Positions 23,526-34,640 of a stretch of DNA of 64,000 nucleotides are shown here, one piece after another. The notes under the pieces are model-generated. The model searched no databases. It was given only the letters and a program-made list of their open reading frames with translations, and was not told the origin of the DNA. The DNA is taken from positions 21,248,686-21,312,685 of the forward strand of contig CM025853.1 of assembly GCA_003952965.2 (NCBI GenBank), written 5' to 3'. A program made the position numbers and the translations under genes. Source of the stretch: Morella rubra (Eukaryota > Streptophyta > Magnoliopsida > Fagales > Myricaceae). Every line of letters starts with the position of its first letter. The stretch's first letter is position 1.

Positions 23526-24328
23526 ATGGCTAAGTCTCCCCAATATGGTTGCAAACTAATTCCTATATTCATTCTCTTCATTCTCGTTGCAAATGCAGGT
23601 TTGTAAATTCATGGCCAATTTTCTATATAGTGCCAAAAGCTTTTTACTGGTACGAGCTGTAGTAGTACTTGAGACATAAAATTTTCGTGTAGAAAATTCC
23701 ATTTTTGTGCAGCATGCAAGCACCCATTTGAGTTGTGTGCTTTCTCTAATTAGCTAGATTCTGATATTGCATGCAAGCACCCATTTGAGTTGTGTCCTTT
23801 CTCTTAGCTTGATTCTGATCTTCTGAATCTCATTATAAGTACTTTGCTCTGCAATTAATAAAAACTTTTAGAAATTCTATTCTTTTTTTCAAACCGGATA
23901 TATATTTCAAATTTTACAAATAAAATATATTCACCACATTAATCACTAAAATTATCATTTTTCGTATGGTATAAGAAATAGGAAATGATATAAATAAATT
24001 TACTCCTAAGGGATCTCAAATTATGAAATTGTACTATTGAAAGTTCTGAATGAGAATACCTTTAAAAGTTGAAGTATACCTATCGCAAGGTATTAACATA
24101 AGAATAATTATATATCAGTTATCTAATCGATCCTTCATTTGTATTGAAACAGGAATTGTCAAGTCCAGAGAATGCGAACATCTTAGCAAAAAGTGGCACA
24201 TGTGGTGTCTAAGGGACAAATTCTGTGATAAGAAATGTCGAGAATTAGAGGGTGCAGTACGTGGGAAATGTATGGCTCCTAATAGGTACACTTTTAGTAG
24301 TAAGTGCTACTGCTACTTCATTTGTTGA
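23526..24328 (+). CDS. Defensin-like secreted cysteine-rich peptide, gene D (exons 23526-23598 and 24153-24328)
   Basis: Exon 1 codes a 24-residue signal peptide (MAKSPQYGCKLIPIFILFIL then VANA). A 554-base phase-1 intron follows. Exon 2 codes 57 residues to TGA at 24326, giving 82 residues. The mature part has exactly eight cysteines in the order C-x10-C-x5-C-x3-C-x10-C-x11-C-x-C-x3-C, a textbook plant-defensin arrangement with a slightly long loop between the fifth and sixth. The position of the extra N-terminal cysteine seen in B and E is TCC (Ser) here. Such peptides are secreted and held by four disulfides; targets range from fungal membranes to pollen receptors and cannot be assigned. 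The reading frame and splice sites look sound. Confidence 0.87.
23712..23825. repeat. 57-bp tandem duplication in the intron of gene D
   Basis: GCATGCAAGCACCCATTTGA occurs at 23712 and again at 23769, each followed by GTTGTGTnCTTTCTCT. It partly explains why this intron is longer than that of B. Confidence 0.8.
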
Positions 24329-25133
24329 ACACTGGAAATTCAAAACAAGTTTGGAAATCATGATTTGCACCATCATGTCAGGGTTGTATAAGGATAGCAA
24401 ATAGCTAGGATAGACTCCATATACGTAGCTCTTATGGAGGTGTCATATGGGAACTCCAGTTGGTTGTTTTAGAGTCATGCTTTGAAGTTGTTTCCTTTGT
24501 AATATTTTGTTCCTTCGAGTAATTAATGAATTTCAAGTTTCCTACTGATCTTTCATGCATCCACAAACTTATGAAAGAAATTATGACCATTTATTCGGAT
24601 AATCTCCTGCATGCATCAGTCCATGTTGTGAATGTTATAAGCGGAGTAAATGCGGGGGATTCGACAGAATGGGTGCAAATTAAGACATCACTTGTACAAT
24701 TGAAGTGGGAATTTAAGTACTACAATTTCTTGTCGAACTTTTGGTAATTGTAATTCACTTGGAGTAACCATTTATATTAATCACAAACCTCAGGAATTAG
24801 ATTAAGTTAGTAGCTTCCAAACTCATGGTCGTCAATCTCGAAGTAGAATGTTCGAAGACGTACGGTGCAAAATTTCGTGCATGTCGTACAAAATCTCGTA
24901 TTTTCAATCATATGTTAAAATATATGTCATCACTCTGAAGTAACAATCATTTTGAACGGCGAGAGAGGTTTTTATTGATCTTTTCTCTGGTAGATTGAGA
25001 CAAACCCTTAGTATGTCAAATTCAACCGCGGGGTACAAATGCAAAAGATGAATGAAGAGCAACAAGGGAAAACAATAGAGACGGGAAAGGAAAAAAGCTG
25101 CGATTCTTCATTCATGACATCTAAACTATTACA

Positions 25134-25204
<71 letters not shown>

Positions 25205-25820
25205 TCACACCTAAAAAGAAAAGAAAAACTTAACACATAAGAATTATTGGACCAAGAGTGATTTATGAAAGTTACTCATAAGGCATCACCACATAAGGAT
25301 TCTATTTAGAGATCGTTCAATGTAATACATGGAAGGGAATGTTGATTGAACAAAGATAAGACCGTCATGATTCATGTACTGTATTTTTCCTCTAAAGTAT
25401 AAAGTTTGAGTAATTTTTACTCTTGGCCATATTCAATTTTAATCTCTATAGCCTAATCAAGTATTCGGATGTACCATGTGAGCTAAGTGGGAGAATGTTA
25501 GCATATGTCTCAAACTTTGAGACTTAAAGCGACCCACATGTTACATTTGGTTTTTAAATTAATATTATTATATTACCTATTTTATTCAAAAATCTAATAC
25601 TGGGTCATTGAGATATTACTGACCACTCGCTGAAGCCTTGGTCAATATAGTGACTTATTGATGTTACTTGACGTTGTGCGTATCTCCATTTTCTCCTTGA
25701 TGGAAGGGAAGTGATTGATACGAAATTGAACATGGATATTAGTCATGGCTTATCTATAAAGGTGTATGTGATGTTCCATTAACACACATCGACGCTTGAG
25801 ATAAACTAGGTTGAAAACCT
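24329..25820. repeat. 3' flank of gene D (pairs with 54952-56390)
   Basis: It parallels the sequence after copy E for nearly 1.5 kb, including GATGAATGAA(G/A)AG and AATGTTGATTGAACAAAGA. It shows D and E are closer relatives of each other than of B. Non-coding; short open frames here are incidental. Confidence 0.8.
25134..25198. repeat. Compound (TC)n(AT)n microsatellite
   Basis: About 13 TC units followed by 19 AT units. The paralogous site near 55760 has only a short AT run, so it expanded after the D/E duplication. Confidence 0.95.
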
Positions 25821-25951
25821 CTATTCGTAATGGGGCTAAATTGAATAAGAGCAAAAAAAATATTTGAAAAAAAAAATAACAACTAGAATTGAGTCACATA
25901 CACTTTCTAAGTGTTGTTAAGATCTAAATCCGTTTTTTAAAAACCTAAAGG
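25821..25951. repeat. Upstream flank of a lost defensin-like copy X
   Basis: GGGGCTAAATTGAATAAGAG and TGTTAAGATCTAAATCCG match the region upstream of copy C (20850-20890 and 20540-20585). The match ends where the truncated copia LTR begins. Confidence 0.65.
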
Positions 25952-26624
25952 AGATTCAAGACTTTCGGAGGTTGCTGAAATCTTGAAGATCCAAGTGCCA
26001 AGTTCGTGCGTTTGCGGTTGTTGCGAGTTCGCAATGGAGGACGGCAAGGTATGAATAGCTAGGTAAAGATAGTTAGCTTTTTGAATGGATGAGAGGTTCT
26101 CAATCCCTGCATTGGAGCAGATCCGAATGGTGTAGTTTGGGTAAGAAAACAAGTGTGTTAGACTAGGATGTTGGGTATTCTTGAGTCTATGGATCACCTT
26201 GTATTTCGAGTTTGAAAAGCTAGTGAAATCGTTACCTGGCCTACGGGCCCGGAGAGTTTTTTCTCTTGGAATTTGTTTCCAAGAGATTTTCTCTTCGTAA
26301 CCAAAAGATTTGTGTCTTTTTGTGGTGATTGATCTGTTAATATTGTTCTTGATTAAAGTATTAATAATTGTGAACTACAAGCTGAATTTTCAGATGTTCT
26401 TGGTTTTAGAATCTTGGATATAGTTTCAAAATTAATTGATTTACAGCGTGTTTGATTATTTACATTGTGTTAATGTGTGTTGAAAAATTCTGATAGTTCT
26501 TGTGTAGCCTGTGTAGAAAAAGTCTTGCTAAATTTAAATAGTTTGAAAGATTAAGTTGCAGAACCTATTCACCCCCCCTCTAGGTTCGGTTGGTGTTGTA
26601 TTGAGTCTTAAATCATTCCATTCA
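25952..26624 (+). repeat. 5' LTR of copia element, truncated at its left end
   Basis: It matches 39230-39905 from GATTCAAGACTTTC to TCATTCC(A/G)TTCA with a few percent differences. The first roughly 510 bases of the complete LTR (32520-32951 plus 39154-39229) are missing, replaced by host flank. It ends in CA, directly before the primer-binding site. Confidence 0.85.
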
Positions 26625-26671
26625 ATTGGTATCAGAGCAGATCTCGATTCTTTAGACTCAAATTAGTAGAG

Positions 26672-28524
26672 ATGGATAGGAGCCATTCTCTAAGTGTTCC
26701 ACCATTTTTCGATGGATCAAACTATGCTTATTGGAAAGTTAGGATGCGAGCATTCCTAAAATCCATAGACGAGAGAGTTTGGACAGTAGTGACTAATGGA
26801 TGGGAAAAACCAACGGTTACGGTTAATGAGGTCACTAGTGAAAAGGATTCACAACTTTGGAGCACGAGTGAAAGAGAGACAGCAGGCTGGAATAATAAGG
26901 GATTAAATGCCATATTTACTAGTGTGTCAGCTGAGGAGTTTATAAGAATTTCAAATTGTGAAACGGCAAAAGAAGCTTGGGACATTCTTTGTACAACCCA
27001 TGAAGGAACAAGGCTGTTAGAGACTCAAAATTGCAGATGATTATTTCTAAGTTTGAAGAACTTAGAATGAAAGAGGATGAGTGCTTTGATGACTTTTATG
27101 GGAAACTCACCAACTTGGTAAATTCTAGTTTTAGCCTAGGCGAGAAGATGGCTGAATCCAAAGTAGTTCGTAAAGTCTTAAGGTCATTACAGGAGAGATT
27201 TAGGCCTAAGGTGACTGCTATTGAAGAGAGCAAAATATTGGATTCCATCAAACTAGATGAACTTGTAGGATCTCTTCAGACCTACGAAATGACTCTTCCT
27301 GCAACAAAGAAAGGAAAATCCATTGCATTAAACTCAATAGAAGAGGATTCCGAATCTGAAGATGACATGTTTGATGAAGAAGACATGGCCTTGTTTGTTA
27401 AAAAATTTAGGAAAGCATTTAAGTTTAAGAAGGGCAGAAATTGGAAAGGCCAAAAATCGAATTCGAAAGTTACTAAGAAACCAAGCTGGAAGAATGATGA
27501 GTAGAGGGATAAATCTGAAAAGAAAGAGTTCAAAAAGAAGCAAGAACAAGGGCTGCAATGTCATGGGTGCAAAGGATTTGGGCACTTTAAAGCTGAATGT
27601 CCTACTTACTTGAAATCGAAAGGGAAGAATGCTATGAAGACAACACTTTTAGATTCTGATATAGAGTCAAATTCCTCAGATGCAGAAACTTCGAATAATG
27701 ATAAGGTAAATTTTCTTGCATTTACATCTTCTATTAAAACTGATGAGTTTACTGATTTTGATGATGCAGAAGAAATTATCATAGAGGATGTTGATGAGCT
27801 TGAGGGCTTAAAAGAATCTTATCAAGAGTTATATGAGGAAAGTGTTAAAATTAAGAAGGAAAATGTCTTAACTTCTAAGAAAATAGTTCTTGTTGAAAAA
27901 GAAAGAAATGAATTAGCTGAAAAATTAGTAGAGAAAAATGCTATGATTCAAGAACTTATGTCTATGAATACTTCTCTAGAAGATCTAGCATCTAAACTAT
28001 CAAAGGAGTTGGACCTAGCTAATGAACAGCTTAAGAAATTTTCATGTGGTACTAGCAAACTTAATAAAATGCTAAGTATAGGACAATTGGATGGAAATAA
28101 AAGAGGATTAGGTTTTGATCATACTTTAGCAGCACCCATATCTTCAAACAAGGTAGTTTTTGTGCCATCACTCAGAAAATTCAGAGTACACCCGCACCTC
28201 AAAAGAAGGTAAACAAGGTAGTCACTCTAAAGCTCCTGTTTTATTAAATCTAAATTTTTCAAATTTATTCCTAAGTGTTTTCATTGTGGTAAAGTTGGTC
28301 ATACCAAGCCTAAATATTTTGATCTCTTGAGAAATGGAAAAAGACCTGTTTCTTCATTTTCAAATAATATATCTAAGTCTGAATTTGATAAGTTGCTGAG
28401 TCAAGTAAACATGTTATCTCAACAAATTCAAATTATAAATCAAAAGCTAAGTCCTCCTATTAATAAAAAGTTGATTTGGAGAAAGAAAGAGATTAACACT
28501 TGTTTTGATGCAAATGCTCTCTGA
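26672..28524 (+). pseudogene. copia gag remnant
   Basis: Starts MDRSHSLSVPPFFDGSNYAY, the usual copia gag opening, with W-K-V-R-M just after (UBN2-type gag domain). A frameshift near 27030 passes into a frame continuing to 27504, where a TAG interrupts. The next open stretch holds a zinc knuckle C-x2-C-x4-H-x4-C (CHGCKGFGHFKAEC, about 27557-27600), then acidic and coiled-coil sequence to 28212. A second knuckle near 28280-28320 (CFHCGKVGHTKPKY) has lost its last Cys. Two knuckles with a long acidic spacer suit the SIRE/Maximus lineage. Disabled. Confidence 0.8.
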
Positions 28525-29027
28525 TTATGATATTTGTTAAAATTCCATACTTGTGAATTGTGATAATATGAGAGCAATAATTTGTTTTAATTGATAGATT
28601 GGCCATTTAATTTTTGTTAAGTCATTCATGAATTATTTCATTATCCAATTTGTTATAAAATGTTCTATAGTTCATTTTGATATGTGTTTCAATATTTGTT
28701 GTATGTGTAATAGTCTTTGAAAATTTATTTTATTTTTTATTTTTCTACAAATATTCTGAAGTTAGAAGTCTATGCGAAGTTTGTCTTAGGCTAGTACTAT
28801 GGTGTATCTGAGAAGAAAGAAGAACTCTTTTCGGCAAAAATGGAGGAATGCTAAAAATTTCTAAGTATGGATGTAAGGCCTATACGGTATATTGTTCGGT
28901 TTCCTTAGTAGTTATAATAAAGGAGTCAAGCACGTGGTTTTGTTTCAAAAAGGAAAAGCCTTTACTTTTTTCTACTACGTTGAAAAGTCCACTTTTAAAA
29001 TGTTGCTTTTTGTCTTCTTTTTTTTTA

Positions 29028-29535
29028 GGGGTAAAGTCATAGTTAGCTCCATAAGTATGAGCAAAAATCAAATAAGTACCCCTAATTATTAATTCGGCGA
29101 TTTGAGACCCATAACTTTTGAAAATCATCAATTCTAGCCCCCCATCTAAATTAACGTTAAATCAAATAGAAAATCATGCAAAATGACCAAAATGCCCCCA
29201 AGATAAAATTACCAAAAAATTCATTAAAAATAAAAAATGAAATTTTTTTAAAAAAAATAATATTTTTTAAATAAAACTATTGAAACACTATTTCAATAAA
29301 TATTTATTTTTAATTTATTTCTAAATTTTTATTATTTTTATTTATTTTTTAAAATTTAGTCTTGGAGGGGCATTTTGGTCATTTTACATGATTTTCCGTC
29401 GGATTTAATGCTAATTTAGACGGGGGCTAGAATTGATGATTTTCAAAAGTTATGGGTCTCAAATCGCCGAATTGATAATTAGGGTACCAATTTGATTTTT
29501 GCTCATACCTATGGGGCTAACTATGATTTTACCCC
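29028..29535. mobile_element. Foldback MITE, 508 bp, inside the copia element
   Basis: GGGGTAAAGTCATAGTTAGC at the left is mirrored by GCTAACTATGATTTTACCCC at the right. The arms run on for about 130 bases (…ATTTGAGACCCATAACTTTT and its inverse). TTTTTTTA flanks both sides, possibly an 8- or 9-bp target duplication but in low-complexity sequence. The centre is AT-rich. The long arms suggest a Mutator-like or hAT-derived MITE. Confidence 0.78.
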
Positions 29536-32507
29536 TTTTTTTATCACACTTTCCCATTTTACCCATGTGAATCACTTTTACCCTAACACCTTGCTGACAC
29601 TCGCCCTTAGCATTCTCTGCAGCGCCGTTTACCTCCCTTCTCTTGTGCTGTGACTCTCCATTTGATACTCTTGGATTCTTGTAAAAAAAAAAACACTTGT
29701 TTAATCATCAACTCAGACTTGAAAAAGGTATGTTTCTTGACTTTTTTCTCATTTCTTTATGGACTATTTGGATTGTTTGATGGCCTTGTGGTCCTGCATG
29801 ATGGGTGTGGCAACACTTTTATTGGATTTTTGTGTTTAGTTTAGTTTAAGCATAAATTCTTATGGGTTTTGCTGCCAAAGTGTTTTTAAAGAGTTCTCTA
29901 TGGTACCCATCAATTTTGGCACTTCATTTCAAGAGATTTACAAAGTTTTCAAAATCTAAGGTATATAATGTTTTGCCCCTTTTTCAAAAACTTGCTAAAT
30001 GGTTATGTATTTCTTTATCATTTTCCATGTGTTTCTCATGCTATTAACTTCATTTATTAATCTAGATTCACTCTATATGCCGATTATTAGAAGTATTTGA
30101 AATCTAAGCTTTCAAAATTTTCCCACTTTTCAAATAAGCTAACTTTTGAAAAATTACTTATCTATCTCATTAATAATTGCTTTTATGAAGTGTAATGGGT
30201 CAGCAACAATTATAATTTAACTCTAAAATGCAGATTTCATTAACAAAATTGTTAAGTTAGTGACAATGTGTCTTTGGGTTAAGTGTATAAAATGATTGGG
30301 GAGATAGTTTAAATTGTTTAAAACATGTGGGTCAATTAGTAAAAATGAGAAATTTGCAATATTGGAAATCTAAGTTTTGATAACCCTGTAAGCATATATT
30401 TAATGGGTCATTCATAATAAGTTGCTTTGTAAATTCAGTTGTCATATTCTTTAAGGAACATATATGATATCTTAGTTGCTTGATATACAATGTATCTTGG
30501 AGGATTGGATAATTACAATTTATGCTTTAGGGTCCCATAAATATTTTGTTTTGGTATCAAAATTTTTTTTTGGTTAGGAAAACAACAGCTATAGATATTT
30601 TGTTATTAAAAATTCTGATTGAATTAGTATAGTATTTCTTTTCAATAATGGGATGGCTTAAAAGTTCATATGTCAAAATTAAGTAAGAATTACTTGATTT
30701 ATTCACTATCTGGCATAGTTGACTTGGATTTTTTTTGAAAAATGATTTTGAACTAAAGAATATAAATATTCGGATTACACATAATTCATGAAACTTTTTA
30801 TTATTTCAGTTCATAATTTATTCGTATAAGTTTGTGCTGAAATACTATATAATTTTCTATGTGAAAAACAATGTGCATTTCTTTATCACTATATTCTCTG
30901 TTGGATATATGACTATATATTTTCTGCTGCATTGAATAATATGCTATTCAGATAATTTCAATAACATGGTGTTTTTTTTTTTGCCGAATTTAATATTTTG
31001 TTTGATGTGTGATTTTTATAATGATAAAGTGATGCTGTAAGTGGGTTCTCTTTAAGGTCTATATGCTCTTTTAAAAAATACGTCTATCACATGTTTATTG
31101 GTCCACGAATACTATATTGCAAGTGCTCTGATGAATTTTTGCTAAGTATTTTAACTGGGCTTTTAATGGATGACACGTGTTAGTTCATAGTATTTTCTGC
31201 TGAACTATGTTGTTCTGTTTTGATGAAATTCTTAATTGGATTTTCTTGAGTGTAGTATTTTGTTAAATTGGTATAATTATATTGAAGTGTATTTCATTTG
31301 TTTCACTTCTTTATATACGGGTTGCACATAATTGCCTTTTACTAGTTATTCCAATATGAATAATTTGTTTCCTATTGATTCATTTCTAGTTATTGTCTTT
31401 ATTGATGAGAGACAAGGTATGTTGGTTGGAGACATAATTTTGATTTTTCTCCTTTGGCCTCCTTCTTGACAAAAAGGGGAGAAGTTGATGACAGTACAAT
31501 ACTACGTTGTTAGCTGTTGATACTAATGGTCATTTGACATATGTAGAATAAGTGCTTATATTGCTTGTGTTGTAATATTTGGGTGGTCTATTATAATAGT
31601 TTTACACAGATGGTTGAGGGTCCTGAAAGTTCTGACTCGCCTTTTGATGATGAGGACGACGAACCTTTTGATAGAGAGGCTACTGCCCATTTCTATTTTG
31701 ATGCTGACGACTCCGACTAGTTCTCTTTGGCTCCCTTCTCGACAAAAGGGGGAGTAGTATGGTTATTTTGTTGGATTATCTATTGATCTGTTGCACCTTT
31801 GTTGAACTTTTAGTGTTCCTTATGTTCTGCTGAACTTTGAACTTTTATTGTTTCTTATGTTCTGCTGAACCTTGAACGTTTCTTGTTCCTTATGTTCTGC
31901 TGAACCTTTATTGTCCCTATGTTGATCTGCTGAACTTCTATTATTCCTATGTTATATGTTGTTCTTATAAACTAGTTGGTTGGGATTATAACTAGAGTTG
32001 GATTGTTGGATTGTTGGACTGCTGGATTGTTGGATTGCCCGATTAGGAAATGGATACATTTTGCTTGTGGAGTTTAGAAGTGTCTATTTCGCTTGTGATT
32101 GGTATTGAGGGAAGTATATGAGTTCTTTATTTTGCTGACTTGTTGCATTGATTGATTAGCATGAGGTGTTGATTATAATTTTGCTTATATTGAATAAACA
32201 TGCTAACACATAGGGGGAGAGTCCTTCTATCTTCTCTCTATCTTGGAAGGGATACTCGTCTTAGGGGGAGAGAAGTATTCCTAAAATGCTATAATTAACT
32301 CCTATTGCTTTGATGAATTTTAATCTAATAAGATTAAAGACTATGTTTTGTTGAGTTGTTTGCTGCAGGTATTTGGAAATCTTAGGAATTTATAGAATAG
32401 GCTATAATAGAGTTCATAGGATTGTCATATGTAAATGGGTTCTGTGGTGGTGATCAACAGAATCCATGTCCTTGGGGTTGGGATTTTTGTTTGTCATGAA
32501 GTTAGCC
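29536..32507. other. Non-coding interior of the copia element
   Basis: AT-rich, with no pol motifs on either strand. Several GGGGGAG tracts (about 31476, 31748, 32213, 32260) and the words GACAAAA(A)GGGGGAG resemble the region before the 3' LTR in SIRE-type elements. A 36-codon acidic frame at 31611-31721 (MVEGPESSDSPFDDEDDEPF, ending at TAG) is open but unassigned. Confidence 0.55.
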
Positions 32508-32951
32508 AAAGGGGGAGATTGTTAGGGAATATTTTAGTTGGTTATACTTCACATGTAATTTAGTTTATTTCCTGAGATATTAAGGTGTTTCGAAGCTTCT
32601 ATGAAGAATTGAAGATAGCAGTAAAAAGATGAGTTTTTACCCAGAAATGTCAAGTTAGCTGGAAGTCAGACGCAAGTCAGATAGAAGCGCGATTTGGGGC
32701 ACTACAGCAACAGAATTTGGTTAGTCCATTTTTAAATAAATTTATGACGTCAAGAAATAACCAAAAAGCCTAGAACCTTTCACTTTAACCGTGAGTCACC
32801 CTCAGCATATAACCCCTTGATTCTATTTTTCATCTAGAACTTAGAGAGCTTAGAAAAATTCAGATATGGAGCTTTGAACGTAAAACCCTCTCTAGAAACC
32901 TTCTGAGCCCTTTTTTCTAAGCCTTCGAGTGTATGAACTGAGAATGGAGCC

Positions 32952-33758
32952 TGATGTGAACCTCGCCAAGAATAACGAGACCTAACAACAAAAGGGAATC
33001 CAAGATCGTTCTAGGACTGATTCGAATGGAAGACCTCGACCCGTTGTTTATGAAAACAAGAACCTCGGTATAAGGAAGACGCCACAAACGGTGATGGAAA
33101 TTCCGTTTGATAAGTCAAGTTGAACGCCACGGGAAATCCCGATAAGTTCGAGTAGTTCTTCAAAGAACCAAAGAGAATTAATCCTCACAATTTTGATTAA
33201 GCAATGTCTGCCGAATTACAAAGCAAAGGCTCCTATTTAAAGGCTAAACGTTACAAGGAAAATAACCCTAACAAGGAAACCTAATTAAACCCGAAATTAG
33301 ATAAGGAAATAAAGCCTAACACGCCTAAAACAAAACACACTAAAAAGGCAATAAAGTTGGCGCCTACAAGAGCCAAGAAAGGAAACAAAATGGCGCCTAA
33401 AATAAAGAGCTCAATAAGGAAAAAGGTGTTGGGCGTCCAAAAGAAGTGCAAGCCATAAAAGGAAGGATTTGGGCGCCTAGAATAGAGATCCTTCTAGAAG
33501 AGCCCCAAAAATATTTCTTTCCAACTTGAAGCTGATTTGGGCGCCTAGAATAGAGATCCTTCTAGAACTTGAATCAAATTGACAATCCTTTGTGGTTCAC
33601 GTGGATCTTGTTCAATGGGCCTCCATGAATTTGCTTGAGCCCATGCCTCTTGAATTAGCCCGTTGAGTAACTCTTTAAACTTCTTGGCTCGTGCCCTCGT
33701 AACCGGCCCAATGGGAACTTGAACTGGATCCTTCGACAATGCTCCTTGATTTCCATCA
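32952..33758 (-). repeat. 3' LTR of gypsy element (807 bp)
   Basis: It contains a 68-base unit, bounded by two copies of GCGCCTAGAATAGAGATCCT (34-base direct repeats in all), that is present once fewer in the other LTR. Confidence 0.9.
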
Positions 33759-34601
33759 TTCCCTCCTCTTGAAAGGATTTGCCCTCAAATCTTCACCTAC
33801 ATCAAAAGGACTCAAATCAGTAACATTAAAAGTGGCACTTACATGATACTCACCAGGTAAATCTAGCTTATAGGCGTTATCATTGATGCACTCGAGGACT
33901 TGGAAAGGACCATCCCCCTTGGGAGCAATTTTGGAACATCTTTTATAAGCTGTGGAATCTTTCTTTTCGCATATGCAGCCAAACCCAAGGTTCAAAAACT
34001 ATCTTGTGAACGTCATCCTTGTTGGCTTGTTTTGCATACTGCACTCCGTTCACATACAAATTTGTGACACATGTATACCACATATTCGTTCAACATCTCG
34101 TTTCATGTGAGGCCAATAGAAGTGTTCTTGCAAAATAGCTAAAGTTTTTGCAACTCCAAAATGTCCCATTAACCCTCCACCATGTGATTCTTCCCTCAAT
34201 GAACAATTAGGCACGCATAACTTATTCTCTCGAAATAGGAATCCATCAAGCCTAAAGAACTTACCACATGCAATTTTCTCACAAGCCCGATATTCCTCAC
34301 CAAATTCGTGGTCATCAGAGTATAAATTTTTAATATGCTCAAAACCAAGCAACTTTGCATCTAGTGTGGAGAGTAAAGCATACCTGCGAGAAAGGGCATC
34401 GGCTACCACATTCTCCTTACCTTGCTTATACCGAATGACGTATGGAAACGTCTCAATGAACTCCACCCAACGCGCATGCCTTTTGTTTAGCTTGTGTTGG
34501 CCCTTCAAGTGTTTCAAGGACTCATGATCGGTGTGAATCACGAACTCCTTAGGCCATAGGTAGTGCTGCCACGTCTCTAAAGCACGAACCAATGCATACA
34601 A
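33756..34601 (-). pseudogene. gypsy RNase H / integrase remnant with deleted catalytic core
   Basis: 34601-34050 carries the end of RNase H ([16 protein letters not shown], then [10 protein letters not shown]) and the start of the H2C2 zinc domain of integrase ([20 protein letters not shown]). Immediately after, the frame breaks and the sequence jumps to the integrase C-terminus (QYAKQAN, HMRKERF near 34030-33960; GDGPFQVLECINDNAYKLDL and SATFNVTDLSPFDVGEDL at 33910-33790). The whole catalytic D,D-35-E core, normally several hundred bases, is absent. The element cannot integrate by its own enzyme. Confidence 0.82.
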
Positions 34602-34640
34602 CTCCTTATCATAAGTTGGGTAGTTTAAGGCTGCCCCTGC

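Noticed and set aside
24526..24747. 73-codon open frame after gene D, with a paralogue at 55145-55426
   Set aside because: It is shared by the D and E flanks and looks conserved, but it overlaps the 3' untranslated region, starts in the polyadenylation-signal area and differs between copies by frame-changing indels. Treated as flank.
25008..25233. Open frames with Tyr-Ile or Ser-Leu repeats
   Set aside because: Translations of the TC/AT microsatellite.
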